From: Rhizobium sp. BT04
GTDB lineage: Bacteria > Pseudomonadota > Alphaproteobacteria > Rhizobiales > Rhizobiaceae
DNA: 64,000 nucleotides
Assembly: GCF_030053135.1 (NCBI RefSeq)
Contig: NZ_CP125652.1
Span: 3,342,501-3,406,500, forward strand
Direction of reading: 5' to 3'
Positions within the stretch are counted from its first letter, which is position 1, and every line of letters begins with the position of its first letter. Positions 52,668 to 61,032 of this stretch are shown here, in pieces. The notes under the pieces were generated by a model, which searched no databases, had not been told where the DNA came from, and saw only the letters and a program-made list of their open reading frames with translations. A program made the translations under genes and the position numbers.

Positions 52668-53417
52668 TCAGAGGTTGCTCATCCCGCCGTCGATGATCAG
52701 TTCGCTGCCGACGATATAGGCGGCCTCGTCGGAGGCGAGAAAGATGATCGTCTTCGCGACTTCGCTGGGGCTCCCGAAACGACCGACGGGGATCTGGGAC
52801 TGGATCTGCGCGGTCATCGCCTTGGAATCGGCTTCCGACGCCCCGAGCTTGCTGTAGAGCGGCGTGGCGATCGGCCCCGGGCTGACGGCGTTGACACGGA
52901 TGCCGCGGCCGATGAGTTCGCCCGACAGGGTCTTGGCAAGCGTCAGCAACGCACCCTTCGTCAGGGAATAGACGCTGGAGTTCGGCATGCCGATATGGGC
53001 GTTGATGGAGGTATTGAGCACAATCGCAGCCTGCTTCGAAAAGATCGGCAGCAGCGACTGGATCAGGAAAAACGGCCCCTTGACGTTGATCGCGACCGAC
53101 TTGTCGAAGGCGGCTTCGCTCCATTGTTCCAGCGGCCCGAATTCGGCGACACCGGCATTGACGAAGAGAATGTCGAGCGTGCCGAAAGCCTCTTTCACCG
53201 TGTCGGCCACGGCCTTCTGGCCGGCCGCATTGCCGGCATCGGCCTGGATGACGGTGGCTTTGTCGCCGAGTTCGGCGCGGGCCGCCTCGACGCTTGCCGC
53301 GCTGCTGCCGGTAACGACGACACGGGCGCCTTCGGCGATGAATTGGCGGGCGGTTTCGATGCCGATGCCGCTGGTGCCGCCGGTAATGAGGGCTGTCTTG
53401 TTCTGAAGACGTGACAT
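52668..53417 (-). CDS. SDR family oxidoreductase
   Basis: A 249-residue classical short-chain dehydrogenase: cofactor motif TGGTSGIGIETA at residues 12-23, NAG motif FVNAGVAEFG near residue 89, and the catalytic Tyr-Lys region SSVYSLTKGALLTL near residue 149. NAD(P)-linked alcohol or ketone conversion; substrate unknown. It follows a second SDR gene on the same strand and both may be controlled by the divergent LysR gene at 54380. Confidence 0.92.
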   Translation of the reverse strand: MSRLQNKTALITGGTSGIGIETARQFIAEGARVVVTGSSAASVEAARAELGDKATVIQADAGNAAGQKAVADTVKEAFGTLDILFVNAGVAEFGPLEQWSEAAFDKSVAINVKGPFFLIQSLLPIFSKQAAIVLNTSINAHIGMPNSSVYSLTKGALLTLAKTLSGELIGRGIRVNAVSPGPIATPLYSKLGASEADSKAMTAQIQSQIPVGRFGSPSEVAKTIIFLASDEAAYIVGSELIIDGGMSNL

Positions 53418-53488
53418 GATGAAGCTCCTTCGATGGATATTGGGCCGCAGCCCCGTTGTTGGTCAATGGGAGGGATCGCCCGCCTTCG

Positions 53489-54253
53489 TCAGGTGCGGGT
53501 AATCGAAGCGCCGCCGTCGACCAACGACGCCGTGCCGGTGACGAAGCTCGCATCGTCGGAGGCGAGATAGAGGACCGAGCGAGCGAGTTCTTCGGGTGTT
53601 GCGACACGCTTCAGCGCATGCAGATTGGTGACGAAGGCCTGCTTCTCAGGTGTATCGTTCATGTCCCGATACATGTCTGTATCGACCGCACCCGGCAGGA
53701 TGGCATTGACGCGCACGCCCTGCTGGCCGAATTCGGCGGCAAGCGCCTGCGTCAGGCCGATCAGCCCGGATTTGCTGGCGGCATAGGCGGCAACGCCGGG
53801 AAAGGCGAAGCTGTAGCCGACGAAGGTCGAGGTGAAGATCACCGAGCCGCCGCCATTTTCCACCATCGCCTCGATCTGGTGCTTGGCGGCGAGGAAGGAG
53901 GCCGTCAGATTGATTGCCAGTGCCTCGCTGAAGCCTGCTTCGGAAACAGCGGTGCTCGCACCGGCTTCGCCGAGCGTGCCGGCATTGTTGAAGGCGATGT
54001 CGAGCTTGCCGTAATTCGTCACGGCGGCGGCGACCAGCGCCTTGTGATAATCTTCCGAGCGCACGTCGCCGGCAATGGCGATGGCGTCGCCGCCCTCTGC
54101 CTTGATCTCCGCGACGAGGCTGTCGAGTTCGCCCTGGCGGCGGGCGCCGACGACGACCTTGGCGCCTTCGGCGGCGAAGAGCTTTGCCGTCGCGCGGCCG
54201 ATGCCGGAGCTTGCGCCGGTGACGATCGCGACCTTGTTGTTCAAGCGGTTCAT
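53489..54253 (-). CDS. SDR family oxidoreductase
   Basis: A 254-residue classical short-chain dehydrogenase: TGASSGIGRATAKLF near residue 12, FNNAGTLGEAG near residue 89 and the catalytic region PGVAAYAASKSGLIGLTQAL near residue 154. Most like the glucose/3-oxoacyl dehydrogenase group; substrate unknown. Start is the ATG for Met-Asn-Arg-Leu-Asn-Asn with GGAG upstream. Divergent from the LysR gene with a 126-nt gap. Confidence 0.92.
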   Translation of the reverse strand: MNRLNNKVAIVTGASSGIGRATAKLFAAEGAKVVVGARRQGELDSLVAEIKAEGGDAIAIAGDVRSEDYHKALVAAAVTNYGKLDIAFNNAGTLGEAGASTAVSEAGFSEALAINLTASFLAAKHQIEAMVENGGGSVIFTSTFVGYSFAFPGVAAYAASKSGLIGLTQALAAEFGQQGVRVNAILPGAVDTDMYRDMNDTPEKQAFVTNLHALKRVATPEELARSVLYLASDDASFVTGTASLVDGGASITRT

Positions 54254-54379
54254 GATTTCATCTCCTGGATTTGAGGTGAGGCGGCCCCTGCCGCCCCTTT
54301 CGTTGGATGGAAGATGGCATTTTCCTTTCGTTCGGATTAGTCTCCAGATCGTGGAACTCGAATTCGGAAAAACCGAACG

Positions 54380-55285
54380 ATGATCAGGATCGAAGGTATT
54401 GCGGCTTTCGTCGCCGTGGTCGAGGCGGGCTCGGTCAGCGAGGCCGCCAGACGCCTGCGCCTCTCCAAATCCGTGGTCAGCGAAAGGTTGGCGGAACTGG
54501 AGAAGTCGCTGGGCGGCCTGCTGCTGCACCGAACGACGCGCAAGCTCACTTTGACGGAGGATGGTGCGGTCTTCCTGGAGCGCGCCGCGCGCATCGTGCG
54601 CGAGATCGAGGAAGCCGCCGCCGATATGGCCGAGCGGCGCGGAACACTGTCCGGCCCGATCCGCATCGCCGCGCCGGTCACCTTCGGCCGCATGCATCTC
54701 GGCCCGGCGCTCTATCCCTTTCTTGCCGACCATCCCGAGATCGAACTGACGCTCGATATCGATGACCGGCGCGTCGATGCCGCTTCGGACGGCTATGACG
54801 CCATCATTCGCAACGGCCCGATCGCCGATAACAGGCTGGTCGCCTGGAAGCTCACCCGCAGCCGCCGTCTTCTCTGCGCCTCGCCGGATTATCTCGCCCG
54901 CGAGGGGATGCCGTCGTCACTTGATGATCTCAACAGCCATCGCGGCATCTTCTACACCAATCGCGGCGTTGCCGACTGGCGCTTCCAGACGCCGGAGGGA
55001 GCGGTCGTCGTTCGCGCGAAACTGGCGCTTGGCATCAACAATGGCGACATGCTCCGCGACGCCGCCATTGCCGGCCTCGGCATCGCGCTGCTGCCGGCCT
55101 TCATCGCCGGCCCGGCCATTCGCGAGGGCCGGCTTGCCGAAATCGATGTCGGCCACAGGCCGGAGGCCGAATTCATCTACATGGCCCATCCCGAGGGCCG
55201 AAATCCCTCTGCCAAGCTCCGCGCCATCGCCGATCACCTGAAGAAGAGCTTCGGCGATCCGCCTTATTGGGATCCGATGGGCTGA
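54380..55285 (+). CDS. LysR family transcriptional regulator
   Basis: A 301-residue LysR regulator: helix-turn-helix IEGIAAFVAVVEAGSVSEAARRLRLSKSVVSERLAELE, then the effector domain (ASDGYDAIIRNGPIADNRLVAWKL), of the group that often controls oxidoreductases. It is divergent from the two SDR genes, its probable targets. Its stop is next to that of another LysR gene in the opposite direction. Confidence 0.92.
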   Translation: MIRIEGIAAFVAVVEAGSVSEAARRLRLSKSVVSERLAELEKSLGGLLLHRTTRKLTLTEDGAVFLERAARIVREIEEAAADMAERRGTLSGPIRIAAPVTFGRMHLGPALYPFLADHPEIELTLDIDDRRVDAASDGYDAIIRNGPIADNRLVAWKLTRSRRLLCASPDYLAREGMPSSLDDLNSHRGIFYTNRGVADWRFQTPEGAVVVRAKLALGINNGDMLRDAAIAGLGIALLPAFIAGPAIREGRLAEIDVGHRPEAEFIYMAHPEGRNPSAKLRAIADHLKKSFGDPPYWDPMG

Positions 55286-55286
55286 T

Positions 55287-56165
55287 TCAAGAGCTCAGCA
55301 CGCTGATCAAGTTCTCGGTGACCGGCGAGCAGTGTGTTTTCAGGATTGCCAGCGCCAGGCGCGCCACGGCCGGCGGCCCTTCGATCGGCCGGTAGGCCAC
55401 GCCTTCGAGCTTGATCTGCGAAATCGAAGCCGGCACGATCGAGACGCCGAGATCGGCCGCCACCAGATTGACGACCGAGGAAATCTGCGGCGCTTCTTGC
55501 GCCACGGTCAGCTCGAATCCCGCCTTGCGGCAGGCGAGCACGACATCGTCGTAGAGGCTCAAGCCCACGAGTCGCGGAAAGAGGATGAAGGGTTCGTCTG
55601 CCAACGCCGCGAGCGGCAGCTTGCTATGCCGTGCCAAGGGATGGCTGGCCGGCAGGGCGATCACCATCGGCTCATCCGACAGCCGCCGCAGTCTTATGCC
55701 CGTGGGATCGTCGAGGCTGGGGCGCATGAAGGTGGCGTCGAGCTCGCCGGCTTCCAGCTTCTGCATCAGCGCCAGCGTATTCATTTCCGTCAGCGACAGT
55801 TGCACCTCCGGCCAGCGCGCGCGAAACCGTCGGATCGACGTGCTGACCACGGGATTGAAGGCGGAGGAGGCTGTGAAGCCGAGCGACAGCCGGCCGGTCT
55901 CGCCGCGATTGGCGCTTTGCGCCGCAAGCTTCGCCTTTTCCGCAGCCGCCAACGAAGCCTTTGCCTCGCCGAGGAAGGCTGTACCCGCCGCCGTCAATTC
56001 GGCGCCGTGCGGCACGCGGTGAAACAGCGCCGCACCCACCTCCCTCTCCAGGTCGCGGATCTGCTGGCTGAGCGGCGGCTGCCCGATGCCGAGCTTGCCG
56101 GCGGCACGGGTGAAATTTCCTTCCTCCGCCACTGCCAGGAAATATCTCAAATGCCGCAGCTCCAT
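55287..56165 (-). CDS. LysR family transcriptional regulator
   Basis: A 292-residue LysR regulator starting MELRHLRYFLAVAEEGNFTRAAGKLGIGQPPLSQQIRDLE, of the BenM/CatM-like group. GGAG lies 9 nt ahead of the ATG at 56165; longer starts are possible. It is divergent from the MFS gene at 56256 with a 90-nt gap, so it probably controls that transporter and the following VOC gene. Confidence 0.92.
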   Translation of the reverse strand: MELRHLRYFLAVAEEGNFTRAAGKLGIGQPPLSQQIRDLEREVGAALFHRVPHGAELTAAGTAFLGEAKASLAAAEKAKLAAQSANRGETGRLSLGFTASSAFNPVVSTSIRRFRARWPEVQLSLTEMNTLALMQKLEAGELDATFMRPSLDDPTGIRLRRLSDEPMVIALPASHPLARHSKLPLAALADEPFILFPRLVGLSLYDDVVLACRKAGFELTVAQEAPQISSVVNLVAADLGVSIVPASISQIKLEGVAYRPIEGPPAVARLALAILKTHCSPVTENLISVLSS

Positions 56166-56255
56166 CGCCATCTCCAAAACCTATCGGAATCGACAGTGTC
56201 ATATATTGGACAAATGGCGTGGCGTTGACTAGATCGGAGGCTGGAAGGATGAGAT

Positions 56256-57506
56256 ATGCCAACGTCAGTACATGCAATGAAGACCGCCGAAACAGCCGCG
56301 ATCCCAGGGCAGAAGCACTACCTGACCCGTGGCACCGGCGCCTATCGCCGCGCCAGCGTGGCGCTCTTCCTTTCCGGCTTTTCCACCTTCTCGCTGCTCT
56401 ATTGCGTCCAGCCGCTGCTGCCGATCTTTTCGCAGCAATTTTCCGTCAGCCCGGCCGAAAGTTCACTGTCCCTCTCGCTCTCCACCGGTTTCCTGGCGGT
56501 CGCCATCGTCTGTGCCGCCGCCGTCTCGGAAGGCCTTGGCCGCCGCAGCCTGATGTCGATATCGCTGGTCGGGGCGGCATTGCTGACCATTGCCACCGCT
56601 TTTGCTCCGAATTGGCACCTGCTGCTCGTCATCCGCGCCCTGCAGGGTCTCGTTCTCGGTGGCGTGCCGGCCGTCGCCATGGCCTATCTCGCCGAGGAAA
56701 TCGATCCGCGCGGCCTCGGCGCCACCATGGGCCTCTATGTCGGCGGCACGGCCTTCGGCGGCATGTCCGGCCGGGTGCTGACGGGCATCTTCGCCGAATA
56801 TCTCACCTGGCGCCCGGCGCTCTTTCTCATCGGCGCCATCGGCCTTGCCGCCGCAATCGGCTTCATCGCCCTGCTGCCGCCGTCACGCAATTTCGTCCGC
56901 CGGCCGGGCTTCGATCCGCGCTTTCATGCAAAAGCCTGGCTCGGCCATCTCAGCAATCCGGCGCTGCCCTTCCTCTTCGCCATCGCCTTCCTGGCGATGG
57001 GCTCCTTCGTGACGATCTATAATTATGCCGGTTTCCGCCTGGTGGCGCCGCCTTACGGCCTCAACCAGACCGAACTCGGCCTGATCTTCACCGTCTATCT
57101 CTTCGGCATCGGCGCCTCCTCGATCGGCGGCCTGCTCGGAGACCGGATCGGCCACTTTTCCGTGCTTCTTTTCGGTCTCGCGCTGACTGCCGTGGGCAGC
57201 GCGCTGACACTCTTCGCCTCGCTGCCGACGATTATCCTCGGTATCATCGTGCTGACGACCGGTTTCTTCATGAGCCATTCCATCGCCAGCGGCCTTGTCG
57301 GCAGATTGGCGCATGGCACCAAAGGTCACGCCTCGTCACTCTATATGCTCGCCTATTATGTCGGCTCCAGCCTCATGGGTTCGGCGGGCGGCTGGTTCTT
57401 CGCGGTTGAAGGCTGGGCCGCCGTCGTTATCTTCACGCTCGTCCTGCTGGCGCTTGCCTTTGTCTCCGCTTGTTTTGCCCAGCACCTCGCGAGGAGAAAA
57501 GCATGA
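56256..57506 (+). CDS. MFS transporter (YnfM-like)
   Basis: A 416-residue major facilitator with twelve transmembrane segments. Typical motifs: SGFSTFSLLYCVQPLLPIFSQ near residue 40, then ALQGLVLGGVPAVAMAYLAEEI near residue 128, as in the YnfM/inner-membrane transport group. Substrate unknown. AAGGATGAG precedes the ATG. It overlaps the VOC protein gene by 4 nt, and the divergent LysR regulator is its probable controller. Confidence 0.9.
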   Translation: MPTSVHAMKTAETAAIPGQKHYLTRGTGAYRRASVALFLSGFSTFSLLYCVQPLLPIFSQQFSVSPAESSLSLSLSTGFLAVAIVCAAAVSEGLGRRSLMSISLVGAALLTIATAFAPNWHLLLVIRALQGLVLGGVPAVAMAYLAEEIDPRGLGATMGLYVGGTAFGGMSGRVLTGIFAEYLTWRPALFLIGAIGLAAAIGFIALLPPSRNFVRRPGFDPRFHAKAWLGHLSNPALPFLFAIAFLAMGSFVTIYNYAGFRLVAPPYGLNQTELGLIFTVYLFGIGASSIGGLLGDRIGHFSVLLFGLALTAVGSALTLFASLPTIILGIIVLTTGFFMSHSIASGLVGRLAHGTKGHASSLYMLAYYVGSSLMGSAGGWFFAVEGWAAVVIFTLVLLALAFVSACFAQHLARRKA

Positions 57507-57889
57507 TCCGCATAGACCGCCTCGATCATCTCGTGCTGACCGTCGCCGATATCGCCATCAGCTGCGATTTCTATTCCCGCATCCTCGGCATGTCGGTCGA
57601 AACCTTTGCAGAAGGCCGCAAGGCGCTGAAATTCGGCGGGCAGAAGATCAACCTGCATCAGGCCGCCCACGAATTCGATCCCAAGGCAAGGCAACCCACA
57701 CCCGGCTCCGGCGACCTCTGCTTCATCGCCGAGACACAGCTTGCCGATGTCATCGCCCATCTGCAGGCCTCAGGCATCGCCATCGAAGAAGGCCCGGTCG
57801 AACGCACCGGCGCGACCGGACGTCTGCGCTCGGTCTATTTCAGGGACCCCGACGGCAACCTCCTCGAAGTCTCCAATCTGATTGCCTGA
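57503..57889 (+). CDS. VOC family protein (glyoxalase/dioxygenase superfamily)
   Basis: A 128-residue vicinal-oxygen-chelate protein: IDRLDHLVLTVADIAISCDFYSRILG, then KINLHQAAHEF and a C-terminal VYFRDPDGNLLEVS with the metal-ligand Glu. The His of HLVLTV, the His of LHQAA and this Glu form the metal site. Similar to the virulence/fosfomycin-resistance-like group; substrate unknown. ATG in the stop of the MFS gene (ATGA). Converges with the catabolic operon. Confidence 0.9.
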   Translation: MIRIDRLDHLVLTVADIAISCDFYSRILGMSVETFAEGRKALKFGGQKINLHQAAHEFDPKARQPTPGSGDLCFIAETQLADVIAHLQASGIAIEEGPVERTGATGRLRSVYFRDPDGNLLEVSNLIA

Positions 57890-57906
57890 CGTCCGCCTCC
57901 CGCACA

Positions 57907-59568
57907 TCAACCAAGCCGGATATAGGGCACGTCCTTCTTCGCCACCTCATCTAGTGCCTCCTCGTAACCGGCATCGGCGTAACGCATGACGCCAAGCGCC
58001 GTATCGTTGGTCAGCGCATGGTCGAGCCGTTCGTCGGCGGCATCCGTGCCGTCGGCGACGACGGTGACGCCGCAGCTCGTCATGTAGCCGGCATAGCCGC
58101 CGCCGCCGGAATGGATGACGACGAGATCCGCCATCGACGAGCAGAGCATCATCGCATCGATCAGCGGCCAGTCGGCGATCGCGTCGGAGCCGTCCTTCAT
58201 CCCCTCGGTCATGATATTCGGATGCGCCATGGCGCCGGCGTCGAGATGGTCGCGGGAGAAGGCGACCGGGCCTTTGAGTTCGCCGCTCGCAACCAGCGCA
58301 TTGACGCGCCGGGCGAGTGCGGTGCGTTCGCCGTGGCCGAGCCAGGCGATGCGCGCCGGTAGCCCTTCGAAGGGCACATGCTCGCGCGCCAGCCGGATCC
58401 AGTTGGTGATGATCTTGTTATCAGGGAACATCTCAAGCAGCAGATCGTCGATCCGGGCGATATCGCTCTCCTCGCCAGATAGCGCCATCCAGCGGAACGG
58501 GCCGATCGCCCGGGCAAACAGCGGCCTGAGATAGGCTTCGGTGAAAATCGGAATGTCGAAGGCATTGGCAACGCCGCCCTCTTTGGCCTGCGTGCGGATC
58601 AGGTTGCCGTTGTCGAAGACTTCCGAGCCACGCTTCTGAAACTCCAGCATCGCCGTCACATGGTCTACGATCGAGGCGCGGCTTGCCGCCATCAACTGCC
58701 CCTGGCCGTCGTCGCGCAGGCCCTTGACCTGCTCGAGGCTCATGCCCTTCGGCACGTAGCCATAGACGAGGTCATGCGCCGAGGTCTGGTCGGTGACGAT
58801 GTCGGGCACGATGCCGCGGCGGGCGATCTCAGGATAGACTTCCGCAGCATTGCCGACGAGGCCGACGGAAAGCGCCCGTTTGTCCTTCACCGCTGCATCG
58901 ATCATCTGAAGGGCGGTGTCGAGATCGGGGGCGATTTCCTGGAGATAGCCGATCTGCTGGCGCTTGCGGGCACGCTCCGGATCGATGTCGACACAGAGGA
59001 TCGCAGCCCCTGCCATGCGGCCGGCAAGCGGCTGCGCTCCGCCCATGCCGCCGAGGCCGGCCGTCAGCACGAAGCGGCCGAGGAGATCGCCGCCGAAGCG
59101 CCGCTCGGCGATGCGCATGAAGATCTCATAGGTACCCTGGATGACGCCCTGGCTGCCGATATATTGCCAGGCGCCGGCCGTCAGCCCGCCCCAGCAGATC
59201 AGCCCCTTGCGCTGCAGCTCGTAGAACACTTCGGCCTTTGCCCATTGCCCGACGATATTGCAGTTGGCCATGATCACCAGCGGCGCCTTGGCATGGGTTC
59301 GAACGAGGCCGATCGGCTTGCCGGACTGGATGAGCAGCGTCTGGTCCTCTTCCATCTCGATCAGCGCCTTGACGATGCCCCTGTGCGCCGCCCAGTTGCG
59401 GGCCGCCTTGCCAAGCGCGGCGTAGACGATCAGATTGTCGGGATCCTCGCCGACGGACAGCACGTTTTCGAGCAGCCGCAGCAGCGCCTCCTGCCGCCAG
59501 CCCTTGGCGCGCAGTTCCGGCCCGCCGGGAATCGGAAATTTCGGATGACGTGGATTGGCCTTCGGCAT
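57907..59568 (-). CDS. Urocanase family protein, probably thiourocanate- or modified-urocanate hydratase
   Basis: A 553-residue urocanase fold protein (NAD+-dependent). Conserved parts: VYAALGKAARNW, GSQGVIQGTYEIF, DQTSAHDLVYGYVP and GPFRWMALSGEESDIARID. It departs from standard HutU at active-site landmarks: ADLVVIHSGGGGYAGYMTSCG replaces the HHGGGVGxG(Y/F)SxHAG motif, WGGLTAGAWQYIG replaces YGQMTAGSW, and the MNNLDP segment reads ENVLSV. With a HAL-type lyase, a thiohydantoin-desulfurase-family protein, a hydantoinase-like enzyme and a carbamoylase in the same operon, a modified imidazole acrylate (for example thiourocanate) is a better guess than urocanate. Last gene of the operon. Confidence 0.85.
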   Translation of the reverse strand: MPKANPRHPKFPIPGGPELRAKGWRQEALLRLLENVLSVGEDPDNLIVYAALGKAARNWAAHRGIVKALIEMEEDQTLLIQSGKPIGLVRTHAKAPLVIMANCNIVGQWAKAEVFYELQRKGLICWGGLTAGAWQYIGSQGVIQGTYEIFMRIAERRFGGDLLGRFVLTAGLGGMGGAQPLAGRMAGAAILCVDIDPERARKRQQIGYLQEIAPDLDTALQMIDAAVKDKRALSVGLVGNAAEVYPEIARRGIVPDIVTDQTSAHDLVYGYVPKGMSLEQVKGLRDDGQGQLMAASRASIVDHVTAMLEFQKRGSEVFDNGNLIRTQAKEGGVANAFDIPIFTEAYLRPLFARAIGPFRWMALSGEESDIARIDDLLLEMFPDNKIITNWIRLAREHVPFEGLPARIAWLGHGERTALARRVNALVASGELKGPVAFSRDHLDAGAMAHPNIMTEGMKDGSDAIADWPLIDAMMLCSSMADLVVIHSGGGGYAGYMTSCGVTVVADGTDAADERLDHALTNDTALGVMRYADAGYEEALDEVAKKDVPYIRLG

Positions 59569-59601
59569 CGTGGGTTCCTCGTTTTGCTCTGCCTTCGTTC
59601 G

Positions 59602-59931
59602 TTATTTGCTGGGCAGCGATCCCACATAGGCGAGCGCCGCATCGAGCAGACGCCGTCTCAGGGCATCGTCGCCGTAAACCTCGGCACCGCCTCGCACCCA
59701 GCCATGCATCACTCGCTCGCCCGACAGCATCTGGATCACATCAGGCAATGCCAGCGCCCAGCCGTCATTGCCCTTGCCGAGACGGACCAGCATGCCGTCA
59801 TGGCGCGCACCGCAGAGGAGGTTGCCGTTCAGCATGAAGGCCCAGCCGCCGAACATGGATTTCTCGGCAAGGCCCGGCCGATCGCCGAGTTCCTCGCGCA
59901 GCAGTTCTTCGAGACCCCGGTCGCGCGCCAT
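59602..59931 (-). CDS. TfoX N-terminal domain protein
   Basis: A 109-residue single-domain protein of the TfoX/Sxy N-terminal family: RPGLAEKSMFGGWAFMLNGNLLCGARHDGMLVRLG. The N-terminal domain alone occurs widely in rhizobia and has no proven activity; full TfoX regulates competence in other bacteria. It begins 3 nt after the DUF917 gene and lies between it and the urocanase, so it is expressed with the catabolic operon. Why is unknown. Confidence 0.88.
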   Translation of the reverse strand: MARDRGLEELLREELGDRPGLAEKSMFGGWAFMLNGNLLCGARHDGMLVRLGKGNDGWALALPDVIQMLSGERVMHGWVRGGAEVYGDDALRRRLLDAALAYVGSLPSK

Positions 59932-59934
59932 GAC

Positions 59935-61032
59935 TCAGGCCCTCGCCGCCAGCGCATAGCGGGCGATCTCGATCCCCATCGCCTTTTCGACGACGGGATA
60001 GACGCTCGGATCGAGCACGCTTGCCGAAAGCGGAATGATATCCATCGGCACATGCAGGATGAAGACATGCATGCCCTCCTGAAGCTGGCCGACGCTGAGC
60101 GGCTCGCCCTCCGGCGAAAGCGTGGTGATGACGGCAGGGAAGGTGGCAAGTCGCTCACCATCCGCGTCGTCCACCGCCATATATTCGTTCATCACATGCA
60201 GCGTCACCGATGTTCCGCCCGAGCCGACTGTGATCGTGCCGATGTCGAAGGCTTCCTTGGTGTAGACGACGTCCTTGCGGGTAATGATGCCCTCGGCAAG
60301 GATATGGCCGCCCGTCGTCTTGCAGATCGCGTCGATGACGGCTGATCCGCCGCGCTTCTCCGCCGCGATGATCGCCTCGCCGAGCGCAAGCGCCATCGAG
60401 ATGCCGCCGAGTGCGGCATGGCTGCGGACATAGGAGGCCCGGAGCGGATTGCGGCAGCTGGCGATGAAGCCGCCGGATTGATCGGCGGCGGCGCGCAGCA
60501 CCGGCGAGATCTTCGCCGTCGCCCCTTTCACGACCAGTTCGATATAACGGTTCTCCGCCCGGTTGCCGCCGACCGCGGTCTGGATCATTTGTTCGGGCGA
60601 ACCGGCCATGCCGATCGAGCCCATGTCGCCTGTCGGATGTGCGCGGATATCGCCGACCGCATCGACCACCTTGGTGCCGAGGATCGCCGATGGCAGCCAG
60701 CCGTTCAGCGTCGAGGATTTGCCGTTCTGGCCGATGATCAGCCCGGATAGTTTCTCGCCCAGCGCCTCCTGCAGCAATTGCACCGCCTTCACATAGTCGA
60801 TGCCCTGCATTTCCCAGGGCGTGGTCGAAGCCGGCGCGCCGATCGCGGCTGCGGTCGCGATCCAATCCTCATCCTTCAGCTCGTCGATCGACACCAGCTC
60901 CGGCTTGCCGATATTGACGGCGGCAAGTCCGAGCATCCGTCCGTGATCGGCCCAGCCGCCGCCGCCGGCGGCATAGACCGAGCCGCCCTTGACGGCAGCT
61001 TCCACGTCCTTCTCAACGAGTATGCGTCCCAT
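59935..61032 (-). CDS. DUF917 / S-methyl-thiohydantoin desulfurase family protein
   Basis: A 365-residue DUF917 protein (family since renamed S-methyl thiohydantoin desulfurase, from memory). Recognisable segments: an N-terminal YAAGGGGWADHGRMLG, then HPTGDMGSIGMAGSPEQMIQTAVGGN near residue 132, SYVRSHAALGGISMALALGEAI and the C-terminal HVPMDIIPLSASVLDPSVYPVVEKAMG. In ergothioneine-type degradation such an enzyme removes sulfur from a thiohydantoin to give hydantoin propionate. It overlaps the upstream M20 hydrolase gene by 20 nt and is followed within 3 nt by the TfoX gene. Confidence 0.85.
   Translation of the reverse strand: MGRILVEKDVEAAVKGGSVYAAGGGGWADHGRMLGLAAVNIGKPELVSIDELKDEDWIATAAAIGAPASTTPWEMQGIDYVKAVQLLQEALGEKLSGLIIGQNGKSSTLNGWLPSAILGTKVVDAVGDIRAHPTGDMGSIGMAGSPEQMIQTAVGGNRAENRYIELVVKGATAKISPVLRAAADQSGGFIASCRNPLRASYVRSHAALGGISMALALGEAIIAAEKRGGSAVIDAICKTTGGHILAEGIITRKDVVYTKEAFDIGTITVGSGGTSVTLHVMNEYMAVDDADGERLATFPAVITTLSPEGEPLSVGQLQEGMHVFILHVPMDIIPLSASVLDPSVYPVVEKAMGIEIARYALAARA

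Noticed and set aside
57907..59568. Simple annotation as the histidine-utilisation enzyme HutU
   Set aside because: The fold fits, but the active-site stretch is changed and no HutI/HutG genes accompany it, so the plain label would mislead.
58660..60345. A 561-residue plus-strand frame opposite the urocanase, TfoX and DUF917 genes
   Set aside because: It spans three real genes in antisense and shows low-complexity Arg/Asp/His-rich composition typical of a shadow frame.
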